From NCBI GenBank assembly GCA_900319245.1, contig ONNQ01000005.1, positions 35,972-99,971 of the forward strand: a DNA stretch of 64,000 nt. Reading direction: 5' to 3'. The notes under the pieces are model-generated. The model was not told the DNA's origin. It searched no databases and saw only the letters and a list, made by a program, of their open reading frames with translations. Within the stretch, counting starts at the first letter, position 1. Every line of letters starts with the position of its first letter. The position numbers were made by a program, and so were the translations under genes. Below are positions 52,118-61,903 of this stretch, one piece after another. The DNA comes from an uncultured Lachnospiraceae bacterium (GTDB lineage Bacteria; Bacillota; Clostridia; Lachnospirales; Lachnospiraceae).

Positions 52118-53164
52118 ATGACTAAAGATAAGTTCAAGGCTGCTCTTAAGAGTTTCGGCCTTCCTCGTCTGATCATCGCAGGTTTCCTGCTCCTTCTGCT
52201 AATCATGGCACCTTTTGTCGGAGCAGATCTGCCGACACAGATCTCCAATATCATTAACCGTTTCAGCTGGAACGGTATTCTGGTCCTTGCTATGGTACCC
52301 ATGGTACACTCCGGCTGCGGACTGAACTTCGGGCTGCCGCTCGGCATTATCTCCGGACTTCTGGGCGCTACGCTGTCCATTGAGTTTGGATTTACAGGAC
52401 CGCTGTCCTTTTTGGCAGCTGTCGTGATCGCAACGCCGTTCGCACTGATCCTCGGCGCGCTGTATGGATGGCTTCTCAACAAGATCAAGGGCGGAGAGAT
52501 GATGATCGCTACCTACGTCGGATTCTCCTCGGTATCCCTCATGTGTATGATGTGGCTGATCCTTCCCTATCACAGCCCCAACATGGTATGGGGACTTTCC
52601 GGTAAGGGACTTCGTACCACGATCTCTCTGGAAGGCTACTACATCGGCGCCCTTGCCAAAATAGGACAGATCAACATCGGCGCGATTTCAATCCCGACCG
52701 GAACCCTTCTGTTCTTTGCCCTCCTTGCATTCGCGATCTGGGCTTTCCTGCATACCAAAACAGGAACGGCCATGACCGCAGTCGGCTCCAACCCGGCATT
52801 CGCCAGAGCCGCAGGTATCAACGTTGACAAGATCCGTATGCTCTCGGTCATCATGTCCACATGGCTGGCAGCAATCGGCATCCTGGTCTACGAGCAGGGA
52901 TTCGGCTTCATTCAGCTGTACATGGCGCCCTTCTATATGGCGCTTCCCGCCGTATCCGCAATCCTGATCGGCGGCGCATCGGTCAATAAGGCGACCATCA
53001 TGAATGTAATCGTCGGTACGATCCTCTTCCAGGGTATCGTCACCATGACGCCTACTGTCATGAACAACATGATCCACATGGATATGTCGGAAGTCATCCG
53101 AATCATCGCGTCCATGGGTATGATCCTGTTCGCACTGACCAGAAAGACGGAGGCAGCGAAATGA
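52118..53164 (+). CDS. DUF3798-operon ABC transporter permease 1
   Basis: 348 residues, about eight spans; blocks SGCGLNFGLPLGIISGLLGA and TAVGSNPAFARAAGINVDKIR are typical of sugar-type permeases. It overlaps the next permease gene by four bases (ATGA), so a heterodimeric channel is expected. Confidence 0.9.
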   Translation: MTKDKFKAALKSFGLPRLIIAGFLLLLLIMAPFVGADLPTQISNIINRFSWNGILVLAMVPMVHSGCGLNFGLPLGIISGLLGATLSIEFGFTGPLSFLAAVVIATPFALILGALYGWLLNKIKGGEMMIATYVGFSSVSLMCMMWLILPYHSPNMVWGLSGKGLRTTISLEGYYIGALAKIGQINIGAISIPTGTLLFFALLAFAIWAFLHTKTGTAMTAVGSNPAFARAAGINVDKIRMLSVIMSTWLAAIGILVYEQGFGFIQLYMAPFYMALPAVSAILIGGASVNKATIMNVIVGTILFQGIVTMTPTVMNNMIHMDMSEVIRIIASMGMILFALTRKTEAAK

Positions 53165-54303
53165 ATAAGAATACAAACAAAAAAGCTTCTCCGAACCTTT
53201 TTAATCTTGTACAGAGGTTCTCTGTACCGCTCATGTTCATCCTGATCTGCGCGGTCTGCATCCCGCTTTCGGGCCTGTCCGCGAATATGCTGATCAATGA
53301 GATCGTCACCCGTATGGGCCGTAACGCATTCCTGATCCTGAGCCTTCTGATCCCGATCATGGCCGGTATGGGTCTGAACTTCGGTATGACGCTCGGCGCG
53401 ATGGCGGCGGAAATCGCCCTGATCTTCGTATCCGACTGGCAGATCGTCGGCATCCCCGGCATGGTGCTCGCGGCGTTCATCTCGATCCCGATCTCCGTGC
53501 TGCTCGGTATCTTCTGCGGCAAGATCCTCAACGAGGCCAAGGGCCGTGAGATGATCACCAGCTATATCATGAGCTTTTTCATCAACGGTATTTATCAGCT
53601 CGTCGTTCTCTACCTGATGGGCAGCGTTATTCCCATCAAGCACGGTTCGATCAAGCTTCCCAGAGGCTACGGCATCCGCAACACAGTATCCCTTCTGAGC
53701 ATGCGTCAGAAACTGGATAACCTCCTTGCGATCCAGGTCGCCGGCGTCAAAATACCGGTGCTTACGTTTATTATCATCGCCCTTCTGTGCCTGTTCATCG
53801 TCTGGTTCAGTAAGACCAAGCTCGGACAGGACATGCGCGCAGTCGGGCAGGATATGGAAGTGGCAAGAGACGCAGGTATCAACGTGGAGCGCACAAGAAT
53901 TATCTCCATCGTGATGTCTACCGTTCTCGCAGGCTTCGGTATGATCATCTATCTGCAGAACATGGGTAATATCGCAACCTACAGCGCACACAGCCAGATC
54001 GGTATGTTCTGTATCGCAGCGCTTCTGGTCGGCGGCGCTTCTGTAGACCGCGCGTCCATCGGAAACGTATTCCTTGGCGTTATCCTGTTCCACACCATGT
54101 TCATCGTGGCGCCCAAGGCAGGCGCAGCGATCACCGGCGACTCCATGATCGGTGAGTACTTCCGCGTATTCGTATCCTATGCTGTTATCACACTGGCACT
54201 GGTTATGTACGAGACCAACAAGCGCAGAGCCAAGAGCGCGGCAGGACAGCAGCTCCAGGCGGCGCAGGATGCTGAGGAAGCAGCCGGAAAGGAGAAAGCA
54301 TGA
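53161..54303 (+). CDS. DUF3798-operon ABC transporter permease 2
   Basis: 380 residues, eight or nine spans; AGMGLNFGMTLGAMAAEIAL and RAVGQDMEVARDAGINVERTR blocks mirror permease 1. C-terminal ~40 residues are Ala/Glu/Gln/Lys-rich. Overlaps the next small gene by four bases. Confidence 0.9.
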   Translation: MNKNTNKKASPNLFNLVQRFSVPLMFILICAVCIPLSGLSANMLINEIVTRMGRNAFLILSLLIPIMAGMGLNFGMTLGAMAAEIALIFVSDWQIVGIPGMVLAAFISIPISVLLGIFCGKILNEAKGREMITSYIMSFFINGIYQLVVLYLMGSVIPIKHGSIKLPRGYGIRNTVSLLSMRQKLDNLLAIQVAGVKIPVLTFIIIALLCLFIVWFSKTKLGQDMRAVGQDMEVARDAGINVERTRIISIVMSTVLAGFGMIIYLQNMGNIATYSAHSQIGMFCIAALLVGGASVDRASIGNVFLGVILFHTMFIVAPKAGAAITGDSMIGEYFRVFVSYAVITLALVMYETNKRRAKSAAGQQLQAAQDAEEAAGKEKA

Positions 54304-54767
54304 AAAACAAACGACAGCTTTTATTCCGGGTCGGTGCGATCCTGATCATTCTGGCCATCTGCGCCGTGATGTTTGTGATCGGCCGCGGCCACACGGTATA
54401 TTTTGACAACAAAGAGACCTCTTACAATGGACAGACCATCGAACCCTTCTACAAGGTCACGGTCACTGTAGGCAACCAGAAGCCCTCCAAGCTCTCCAAG
54501 GGCGACAGAGGTATGGCGGACATCATGGGGCAGAAGCTCACCATGACCCTGGAGATCACGGACAAGGAGGGCGATCAGCCCCACGCCCACAAGGTCAGCA
54601 TGAGCGTTCCCTACAACATGGACGGCATTATGATAAACATCCCCGCACTGATGCAGGGACTTCCCCAGGATGCGTACATGAGCGAGTTCATCATCGAGAC
54701 GCCTGACACGGGCTCCACAGACGAGGAAATCGTGACGGACGAGTTCGATATGGGCGGAGATATGTAA
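54300..54767 (+). CDS. Small membrane-anchored protein ending the DUF3798 operon
   Basis: 155 residues: an N-terminal span (LLFRVGAILIILAICAVMFVIG) then a ~120-residue extracytoplasmic β-rich domain with an acidic end. It is linked by a four-base overlap to permease 2, so it is probably a transporter accessory. I recognise it only as a DUF usually found at this place. Confidence 0.65.
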   Translation: MKNKRQLLFRVGAILIILAICAVMFVIGRGHTVYFDNKETSYNGQTIEPFYKVTVTVGNQKPSKLSKGDRGMADIMGQKLTMTLEITDKEGDQPHAHKVSMSVPYNMDGIMINIPALMQGLPQDAYMSEFIIETPDTGSTDEEIVTDEFDMGGDM

Positions 54768-54798
54768 GGATCTTAAGAAAACTTAAGAAGACGTAAAG

Positions 54799-54850
54799 AC
54801 TCCCGGACACGATTTGCACTGTGATAATGGATCGTGCCCGGGAGTTCTTA
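54799..54850 (+). terminator. Terminator of the DUF3798 operon
   Basis: 15-bp stem with one mismatch (54799-54813 with 54831-54845), 17-nt loop, then TTCTTAC. Long and stable, though the T-run is short. Confidence 0.7.
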
Positions 54851-54952
54851 CATGTTTGTGTATAAAAATGCATGATTTATGCTATACTTGTCCATAGAAA
54901 TCCGGTCCGTAAAGAACCGGATCGAAAAGAGCAACTGAAAGGAGTCTTTTAT

Positions 54953-55699
54953 ATGCATATAGAAGAGATCACACAGTACAGCAATTGTCTGAACAGAGAC
55001 ATGCATGTCATGATCTATGGTCATGGCGGCGTCCCGTTTCTGGCATTCCCCACCCAGGATTCGCTCTGCCACAATTATGAAGAGTTTGGTATGATTAATG
55101 AACTGAGCGGATATCTGGAGAGCGGCCAGATCCAGTACTTTGTCGTGGATACCATCGACAAGGAGAGCTGGTCCGAGGGAGACTGGGACAAGGGCCGCAG
55201 AGCCTGGAAGCAGGAGTTGTACTTCCACTACATCGTCGACGAGTTAATGCCCTTTATTCTGGAGAGAACGGGCGGAAGACTGCCGATGACGACAGGCTGC
55301 AGCCTTGGCGCCAATCACGCTGTGCTCACTTTCCTTCGAAGACCGGACCTGTTCTCCGGATGCCTTGCGCTTTCCGGCGTCTATGACAGCAACGTCTTCT
55401 TCCAGGGATGGATGAATGAGACGCTCTACGACAATTCGCCGGAGTGCTTCCTTCCCAATATGTCTCCGGACCACCCCTATATCGACCTCTACAACCAGAA
55501 GCAGATCATCCTCTGCGTCGGCCAGGGTGCATGGGAAGAGGACGGCGTTCGCTCCCTCCGCTATCTGGAGAGCGTATTCCGCGAGAAGGGCATCAACGCA
55601 TGGTGCGATTTCTGGGGCTATGACGTCAACCACGACTGGCCCTGGTGGTTCAAGCAGATGCACTACTTCATCCCGATCATTCTGGAGAGATGGCAGTGA
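54953..55699 (+). CDS. Esterase-D-like α/β-hydrolase
   Basis: 248 residues. Nucleophile elbow G-C-S-L-G-A in TTGCSLGANHAV (~residue 118), C-terminal catalytic histidine in DVNHDWPWWF. Oxyanion-type N-terminal MIYGHGGVPFLAFPTQ. Related to esterase/acyl-hydrolase families; substrate unknown. ATG 54953 has GAAAGGAG; the frame from 54872 is only an upstream extension. The last 14 bp of the gene belong to a 3' duplicated repeat. Confidence 0.85.
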   Translation: MHIEEITQYSNCLNRDMHVMIYGHGGVPFLAFPTQDSLCHNYEEFGMINELSGYLESGQIQYFVVDTIDKESWSEGDWDKGRRAWKQELYFHYIVDELMPFILERTGGRLPMTTGCSLGANHAVLTFLRRPDLFSGCLALSGVYDSNVFFQGWMNETLYDNSPECFLPNMSPDHPYIDLYNQKQIILCVGQGAWEEDGVRSLRYLESVFREKGINAWCDFWGYDVNHDWPWWFKQMHYFIPIILERWQ

Positions 55700-55753
55700 T
55701 CTTTGCCAAAAGACTGTCCTGTAGAGATGGCAGTGATCTTTGCCAAAAGATTG
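55686..55753. repeat. Duplicated 29-bp segment at the end of the esterase gene
   Basis: A block starting AGAGATGGCAGTGATCTTTG occurs at 55686 and again at 55723 (37-bp period), identical over 28 bases. The first copy contains the esterase stop codon. Confidence 0.85.
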
Positions 55754-55847
55754 CGCGTGCAGCATATAGACACATTCGAGCATGATCCGAGCAGGGATCA
55801 CTCGAAAGAGATATGGTAAATACAGAAAACATAGTATGGAGGATACC

Positions 55848-57041
55848 ATGAACTTTATTTTCATTTCGCCCAACTTCCCCCACACATACTGGAATTTCTG
55901 CGACCGTTTGAAGAAAAACGGCGTGAACGTGCTGGGAATCGGCGACGCGTCCTACGATGGCCTGGAAGACGGCCTCAAAGGCGCACTGACAGAGTACTAC
56001 AAGGTCGATTCGCTGGAGGATTATGATCAGGTATTCAGAGCGGTCGCTTTCTTCTCCTTCAAGTACGGCAAGATCGACTGGATCGAGTCCCTCAACGAGT
56101 ACTGGCTGGAGCAGGATGCCCGTCTGCGCACGGACTTCAACGTCACGACAGGTATTCAGGCGGACCGCATCAGCTTCATCAAAGAGAAATCCCTGATGAA
56201 GAAGCTCTATCAGAAAGCGGGCATTCCCACAGCCAGACAGAGCAAGGTGACAACGCGTGAGGCGGCGCTTGCCTTCATCGATGAGATCGGCGGCTATCCG
56301 GTCATCGTAAAGCCGGATATCGGCGTCGGCGCCAACGACACCTGGAAGCTCAATAATGACGAGCAGCTAAACGCTTTCTATGATAATCTTCCCGCTGTCC
56401 CCTACGTCATGGAAGAGTTCATCGTCGGCGATCTGATCTCTTACGAGGCCATCCTCAACTCCAAGTTCGAGCCTCTGTTCGAGAATATGACGACATGGCC
56501 GACGCCCATCATGGAGATCGTCAATGACGACCTGAATCTCAAGTATTACACCAATCCGGACGTTCCGGAGGGGCTCCGTGAGATCGGCAGAAAGACCTCC
56601 AAGGAGTTCGGCGTCGACAGACGCTTCGTGCACCTCGAGTTCTTCAGACTGACCAAAGCCCGCAAGGGACTGGGCAAGAAGGGGCAGTACGCAGGACTGG
56701 AAGTCAACATGCGCCCGCCGGGAGGCTACACGCCCGACATGATGAATTTTGCCCACTCCACCGACGTATACCAGATTTACGCGGATATGGTCGCTTTCGA
56801 TGAGAGACATATGCCGGAATCCGACGACAAGTATTACTGCGTCTATGCAGGCCGCAAGGACGGACATGATTACATCCACACCCACGAGGAGATCATGGAC
56901 AAGTACGGCGCCAACATGGTCATGCAGGAGGAGATGCCGCCTGTCAACTGGCCGCAGATGGGCCGCGTCATGTACACGGTCAAGCTCAAGACCCTCGAGG
57001 AAGTGAATGCGTTTATCAGCTTCGTACATGATGAGAAATAA
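55848..57041 (+). CDS. ATP-grasp ligase
   Basis: 397 residues. ATP-grasp motifs: VIVKPDIGVGANDTWKL (lysine loop, ~155), YVMEEFIVGDLISYEAI, and the metal-binding end GLEVNMRPPGGYTPDM. Such enzymes join a carboxylate to an amine or thiol with ATP; the partner substrates cannot be told. ATG 55848 (MNFIFISPNFP) follows GGAGG; the ATG at 55836 is too close to that site. Confidence 0.8.
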   Translation: MNFIFISPNFPHTYWNFCDRLKKNGVNVLGIGDASYDGLEDGLKGALTEYYKVDSLEDYDQVFRAVAFFSFKYGKIDWIESLNEYWLEQDARLRTDFNVTTGIQADRISFIKEKSLMKKLYQKAGIPTARQSKVTTREAALAFIDEIGGYPVIVKPDIGVGANDTWKLNNDEQLNAFYDNLPAVPYVMEEFIVGDLISYEAILNSKFEPLFENMTTWPTPIMEIVNDDLNLKYYTNPDVPEGLREIGRKTSKEFGVDRRFVHLEFFRLTKARKGLGKKGQYAGLEVNMRPPGGYTPDMMNFAHSTDVYQIYADMVAFDERHMPESDDKYYCVYAGRKDGHDYIHTHEEIMDKYGANMVMQEEMPPVNWPQMGRVMYTVKLKTLEEVNAFISFVHDEK

Positions 57042-57045
57042 TAAT

Positions 57046-57080
57046 AAAAAGTCACAGCTTTTCGGGCTGTGACTTTTTTT
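57046..57080. terminator. Bidirectional terminator between convergent genes
   Basis: AAAAAGTCACAGC (57046-57058) pairs with GCTGTGACTTTTT (57066-57078), loop of 7, T-runs on both strands. Serves the ATP-grasp gene (+) and the HAD gene (-). Confidence 0.9.
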
Positions 57081-57103
57081 AATTACGATAGATGAATGGC
57101 CGG

Positions 57104-57937
57104 TCAATCCAACTCCTCGTTGGCGGCGATATAGTCGCGCGCATGGCCCAGGATATTGCGAAGCTCGTGAAGAACGCCCATTTTACGGTAGGAGCGCTCG
57201 ACGATATCGGCGGCATCCTTGAGCTCATGTCTTGCGTTTGCAACCGTGAGCGCCACGCCGGTCTCATGGAAGGCGGAGAGATCGTTGAGGTTGTCGCCAA
57301 AATATACAGTCTCCTCGATGCCGATTCCCAGATACTCCTGCAGAAGCGCATAGGCTTCACCCTTGCCGGATTCAATAGCAGTGACGTCGAGCCACTTGGC
57401 GCCGGAGATGAGCATGTTCATTTTAGCAAAGCGGGGATCGTGGCGAAGCTCTTCCGTGCGGGGCTCAATACCATCGCAGTAGATGGAAACCTTGACAATG
57501 TTGTCCATAGGGATCTTAGTTATGTCATCGACGTTATGAACGTCATAGTGGTAGCCGTCGCGAAGCATCTTCATGAAATCGCTGTCTTCTCCATGGTCCA
57601 TGTAGCATCTGTCAGGATTCTCTACGACAAAGCAGGCACCTTCGATCCCGCGGACAGCCTCGATCAGCTGCAGTACAAGATCCTTTTCCAGAGGCCAGAC
57701 GTGCAGCATACGGTCCTTGGTGCGGAGAACGGTTCCGTTGCCGGAAATGAAATAGATGTCATCGGCGATCGGCCGGAAAAGATCCAGCATACTGGCATAC
57801 TGTCTGCCGCTGCAGGCACAGAAGCGGATGCCGACTTCCTTCAGATCCTCGATGACCTTGAAATATTCGTGACTGATTTCGTGGGAGCCTTCCGGAACCA
57901 GTGTGCCGTCAATATCACTTGCAATTAATTTGATCAT
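57104..57937 (-). CDS. HAD-IIB (Cof-type) phosphatase
   Basis: 277 residues. Motif I SDIDGTLV, motif II-region CSGRQYASM, motif III lysine and motif IV VYFGDNLNDLSAF are intact; the Cof-type cap lies between. Dephosphorylates sugar phosphates or cofactors in general. ATG 57937 is chosen over TTG 57958; AAAGGGG lies upstream. Confidence 0.88.
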   Translation of the reverse strand: MIKLIASDIDGTLVPEGSHEISHEYFKVIEDLKEVGIRFCACSGRQYASMLDLFRPIADDIYFISGNGTVLRTKDRMLHVWPLEKDLVLQLIEAVRGIEGACFVVENPDRCYMDHGEDSDFMKMLRDGYHYDVHNVDDITKIPMDNIVKVSIYCDGIEPRTEELRHDPRFAKMNMLISGAKWLDVTAIESGKGEAYALLQEYLGIGIEETVYFGDNLNDLSAFHETGVALTVANARHELKDAADIVERSYRKMGVLHELRNILGHARDYIAANEELD

Positions 57938-58043
57938 TGTATAGTATCCCCTTTTCAATATATCGTATTTTAGTCAGTATGGAGTCATTATACAATCAAT
58001 TGCGTCAAAAAGGGAGAAAAAAATGACCTTCGTACAATGCAGA

Positions 58044-59207
58044 TCACATCTGCTCCAGGATAAATTCTTTGACGCTTTCCAGTTTACTATCTTTCCAGGC
58101 TCCCTTTTCCGCCTCTGCCGCAATCGGGCAGATGATGTAGAAGTCGAGCCCCTCGCCGATCACGCGTCCGCTGCGCTTGGGATTCATGAGATTCTCTTCC
58201 CAATCCGCTTCGGTCGCGTTTTTATATTTGTCCGGATAGAGGAAGACCTGCTGGCGCTTGGTCGCCGCAATGAACATCTTGGCAGCCAGCGGAAGGAGCT
58301 TTCGGTATTCCTCTTCCTGCACGTCGACAAAGATCTTGGGCAGCTCTGCTTTACAGATGTGCTCGTTCGTGCGGTCAATCCTAAGGCCGTGCGCGGTGAA
58401 AGACCAGGCGTCCTGTGTAAAGTGCAGCTGTAAGACAATGCCTTTTTCTGTATTGAACTGCGCGCGCTGATAGTCGGTGTCGAAGATGAAATTGCCAAGG
58501 GAATAGAAGATCGCCTTGTCGCCGACCATCTCATAGTTCATGGGCACATGGGGATGGTGGGAGACTACGATGTCGGCGCCCATATCCAGATAAGCCAGAT
58601 AGCGGTCCCTTGTATAGGGATGGGGAAGGGCTGTGAACTCCTCGCCGCCGTGGGCAACGACGACGCACCATCTGCATTTCTTCTTGATGTCCCGGATGAC
58701 TTCCTCGATTGCGTCCATATCGCTCCAGCTCAGGCACCCGGCCTTGTCGGGGCCCGCGGGCTTGCAGCCTCTCTGATAGCCGACGCCGAACATACCGATG
58801 CCGCCCGCCTCGTCCAGAATGACGGGGCGTTTTGCTTTTTCCAGGTCCATATCCGCACCGATGGTCAGCGCGCCGGCCCTGGCAGCCTCCTCGAGTGTCA
58901 TGGAGAGTCCGTCCGGCCCCACGTCCATGATGTGATTGTTGGCCAGATTCCAGATATCCGCATGGATCTTCTTCAGAACAACGACCGCCTTGGGATCGAT
59001 GGTATGCATGAGGCGCATTTCCGCGGCCTTCACACGCACGGCGTCTTCCCCTGCCAGAGGCCCCTCCACGTTGGCAATGACGTGATTGGAGCTTGTCAAA
59101 ACATCGAGCAGGGCGGGATCGATTAGATTCTCATCCTCCCATTTGTTCTGCATATAGTGGTCAAAACCGATATCGCCGGTAAAGGCGAGCGTGGTAGTGG
59201 GTTTCAT
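58044..59207 (-). CDS. CapA-like metallophosphatase-fold protein
   Basis: 387 residues. CapA/PgsA motifs: TLAFTGDIGFD, VIANVEGPLAG, WNLANNHIMDVG, VVVAHGGEE and VVSHHPHVP, with metal ligands intact. CapA relatives act in poly-γ-glutamate synthesis or as phosphatases; no capBC neighbours here, so the former is not supported. ATG 59207 has GAGAGGAA at good spacing; ATG 59222 also possible. Confidence 0.8.
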   Translation of the reverse strand: MKPTTTLAFTGDIGFDHYMQNKWEDENLIDPALLDVLTSSNHVIANVEGPLAGEDAVRVKAAEMRLMHTIDPKAVVVLKKIHADIWNLANNHIMDVGPDGLSMTLEEAARAGALTIGADMDLEKAKRPVILDEAGGIGMFGVGYQRGCKPAGPDKAGCLSWSDMDAIEEVIRDIKKKCRWCVVVAHGGEEFTALPHPYTRDRYLAYLDMGADIVVSHHPHVPMNYEMVGDKAIFYSLGNFIFDTDYQRAQFNTEKGIVLQLHFTQDAWSFTAHGLRIDRTNEHICKAELPKIFVDVQEEEYRKLLPLAAKMFIAATKRQQVFLYPDKYKNATEADWEENLMNPKRSGRVIGEGLDFYIICPIAAEAEKGAWKDSKLESVKEFILEQM

Positions 59208-59307
59208 AGAAATTCCTCTCATAGTCTACTCATGACAAGTCTCATTCTTATAGATCTGCATCTCGCAGGCCCGTCGCTTACAATCCTGCATCTTACAAAT
59301 CTGCGTT

Positions 59308-60495
59308 TCACTCGCGGATCAGCTGTTGGAATACGTCGCCGCGCTCCTCGAAATTCTTGAAATAGCCGTAGGAAGCGGCGGCCGGGGACAGAATGCAGGC
59401 CTTGCCGGCCGGCGTGATGTCGCGGGCCAGCGCAACGGCTCCCTTGAGGTCCTCTCTATACTGGCAGAAGGGCAGATCTTCCACATCCTTGTAAATGCGG
59501 GCACCGGATTTGTACATGAGAATGTAGTTGTATGCGGCGTGCTCGCGGATGAAGCGGATCAAAATATCATAATCAATATGGCGGTCCATGCCGCCCAGTA
59601 GGATGGTTCCCGCGTTGGGAATACTGCGAATGGCCGCAATGGCCGCTTCCGGAATCGTGGAGATGGAATCGTCGTAGTAGTCTACGCCGTCAATGTTGCC
59701 GGCAAACTGCATGCGGTGTTTGAGCCCCGTGAAGGAATGAAGGGCCTCCCTGACTTTGTCGGGATCGCAGCCAAAGAGTTTCGTGCTGATGGTATAGACA
59801 AAGCGGGCGTTAAACTGGTTGTGATCGCCCTTGAGCAGCATGTCAAAGTGCATGGGATCGTCATAAGAGATCACGGTTTTCGCGGCAGCTGTCTCGATCG
59901 GGGGCACATTGCCTCCAACGAAGAAGTAATCGCCGGGCTTCTGGTGGCGTGTAATATTGGCCTTCGCGTTAAAATAGTTGCCCATCGTGCCGTAATAGTC
60001 CAGGTGCTCCTCGTAGAGGTTCAGGAAAAGAGCGATATGGGGCGATATTTTGGCATGGGCCAGCTGGTGGCAGGACATCTCGAAGACGATGATCGTGTCG
60101 TCCGTGATCTCGCCGTAGTAGTCCAGTGCGGGAAGGCCGATGTTGCCGACGAGCAAGGTCGGGCGGTCGGTGCATTTAGAGAGGACCGTGTACATGAGGG
60201 ACGACGTGGTGCTCTTGCCCTTGGTGCCGGTGACGCCGATGACCTGGCCGGAGAACTCGGTGAGAAAGAGCTCTGTCATGGATGTGAACTTGTCGCTGAG
60301 GTTTTCGGCGACGATGCCGGGACTCTTGATGATATAGTCGTACGCGTCCTCGTCGATCTCCTCGCGCTTACCCTGGAACACCGTGAGCTCGCGGGCGCTG
60401 CAGTAGGTGCGGATGAACTTCTCGGTGGACTTGCCTTCCAGGCCGTAGCCCCACAAGAGGATGCGTTTGTCGTTCAGAATGTCAGTGATTTTCAT
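59308..60495 (-). CDS. murD: MurD-type UDP-MurNAc-Ala-D-Glu ligase
   Basis: 395 residues, shorter than the ~450 of most MurD. ATP site VTGTKGKSTTSS and the lysine-containing metal region are present; late motifs SFTGLKHRMQF and DDSISTIPEAAIAAI are typical of Mur ligases. Adds D-glutamate to UDP-MurNAc-L-Ala in wall synthesis. ATG 60495 (MKITDILND) follows GGAGGT; the longer frame to 60681 is intergenic. Convergent neighbours on the right belong to another strand. Confidence 0.85.
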   Translation of the reverse strand: MKITDILNDKRILLWGYGLEGKSTEKFIRTYCSARELTVFQGKREEIDEDAYDYIIKSPGIVAENLSDKFTSMTELFLTEFSGQVIGVTGTKGKSTTSSLMYTVLSKCTDRPTLLVGNIGLPALDYYGEITDDTIIVFEMSCHQLAHAKISPHIALFLNLYEEHLDYYGTMGNYFNAKANITRHQKPGDYFFVGGNVPPIETAAAKTVISYDDPMHFDMLLKGDHNQFNARFVYTISTKLFGCDPDKVREALHSFTGLKHRMQFAGNIDGVDYYDDSISTIPEAAIAAIRSIPNAGTILLGGMDRHIDYDILIRFIREHAAYNYILMYKSGARIYKDVEDLPFCQYREDLKGAVALARDITPAGKACILSPAAASYGYFKNFEERGDVFQQLIRE

Positions 60496-60584
60496 GAGGG
60501 TGTACCTCCTAAAGCTGTTAATAGTATAATCCAATAGAAAATTATACCATGAATGGCACCTGAATATAACGCTGACACGTGAAT

Positions 60585-60614
60585 TTGTCGCCGGGCACGC
60601 CTGTGTGTTATGAT
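60585..60614 (+). promoter_or_regulatory. Probable promoter of idi
   Basis: TTGTCG at 60585-60590 and TATGAT at 60609-60614, spacing 18 bp. A ~95-nt leader follows. Confidence 0.45.
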
Positions 60615-60715
60615 TAGGGAGTGCAGTGCGGCGTGCGCGGTGGCTTTTCGCTAAGCGGTTACCGTGGCTTCGCACTGTCAATCAAATAGGTCAAAAAACG
60701 AGTATAAGGATAGAT

Positions 60716-61249
60716 ATGAACAATCAGATTGCATTAGTGGATCTTGACGATCAGATCATTGGATATGAGACCAAAGCGGAGGTCCATCGTAAAGGGCTTC
60801 TGCACAGAGCGTTTTCCGTTTTCATTGTGAAGGACGGGAAGATGCTTATTCAGATGCGAAATCCAGATAAATATCACTCCGGCGGGCTGTGGAGCAACAC
60901 CTGCTGTTCCCACCAGAGGCTTGGGGAGGCGCTTTTCGAATCCGTGCACAGGCGCATGGAGGAGGAGATGGGTTTTGACTGCTGCGTAAAGGAACTGTTC
61001 AGCTTCGTCTATAGAACTCAGTTCAGAGAGGACCTGATCGAATTCGAGTATGACCACGTATTTGCAGGGACCTACGATGGCGAGATCGCGCTGAATCCGG
61101 AGGAGGCGTCCGCCATCCGCTGGGTTTCCTTCGGCGACCTCAAAGAGGAGCTCAGGAGGACGCCGGAGAAGTTCTCCAGTTGGTTTATCATCTGCGCGCC
61201 CAGAGTGATGCACATGATCGAGGACGGGAGCGCGGTGATCAGTGGGTGA
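60716..61249 (+). CDS. idi: Isopentenyl-diphosphate isomerase, type I (Nudix)
   Basis: 177 residues. Type I IDI motifs: VHRKGLLHRAFSVFI, the HSGGLWSNTCCSHQR block with catalytic cysteine, VHRRMEEEMGF (Nudix box) and EFEYDHVFAG. Interconverts IPP and DMAPP in isoprenoid synthesis. ATG 60716 has AAGGATAGA upstream. Type I idi is uncommon in Clostridia, which usually use type II. Confidence 0.88.
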   Translation: MNNQIALVDLDDQIIGYETKAEVHRKGLLHRAFSVFIVKDGKMLIQMRNPDKYHSGGLWSNTCCSHQRLGEALFESVHRRMEEEMGFDCCVKELFSFVYRTQFREDLIEFEYDHVFAGTYDGEIALNPEEASAIRWVSFGDLKEELRRTPEKFSSWFIICAPRVMHMIEDGSAVISG

Positions 61250-61309
61250 GAACTGCGATGATAGTGGGTGATTGACTGCAGAGATGATGATCAGTAGAGG
61301 GATACAGAC

Positions 61310-61903
61310 GTGAATAACACAACGCTGGATTACTATAACCATAATGCGGAAGGGTTTACGTCGGGGACACTCGACGTGCAATTCACAGCCGTGCAGGACC
61401 GTTTTCTGGGGTATCTTGCGCCTGGCGCGCGGATCCTGGATTATGGCTGCGGGTCAGGCCGGGACAGCCGTTATTTTTTGTCCAAAGGCTATCAGGTAGA
61501 AGCCTGCGACGGCTCCGAGGAGATGGTGAAGATTGCGACGAAGACCGCAGGGATTGCTGTAAAGCAGATGCTGTTCGAGGAGCTGGATGAGACTGCACGA
61601 TACGATGGGATTTTTGCCTGCGCTTCGATTCTGCATGTGCCTTCGAAGGCGCTGCCGGACATTTTCAGAAGGCTTAAGCGGGCGGTCAAGAAGGATGGGA
61701 TCGTCTATGTCTCGTTCAAATACGGGACCTTCGAAGGGGAGCGGAATGGCCGCTATTTTACGGACCTGACGGAAGAAGGACTGCAGAAAATTGTCACAGC
61801 GGCGGATCCTGCGCATCCTTTTGTAGTCGTGGATCAGTGGATTTCCGGTGACGCCCGCCCGGGGCGCGCAGACGAGAAGTGGCTGAATGCGATTTTACAG
61901 TAA
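61310..61903 (+). CDS. Class I SAM-dependent methyltransferase
   Basis: 197 residues from GTG 61310 (AGAGGG upstream). SAM motif ILDYGCGSGRDSRYFLSKGYQVEACDGS is clear; the later VYVSFKYG segment supports a small-molecule methyltransferase. Substrate unknown. Confidence 0.85.
   Translation: MNNTTLDYYNHNAEGFTSGTLDVQFTAVQDRFLGYLAPGARILDYGCGSGRDSRYFLSKGYQVEACDGSEEMVKIATKTAGIAVKQMLFEELDETARYDGIFACASILHVPSKALPDIFRRLKRAVKKDGIVYVSFKYGTFEGERNGRYFTDLTEEGLQKIVTAADPAHPFVVVDQWISGDARPGRADEKWLNAILQ

Noticed and set aside
59716-60537. 273-codon + strand frame opposite murD
   Set aside because: Shadow of the clear MurD reading frame; no independent motif.
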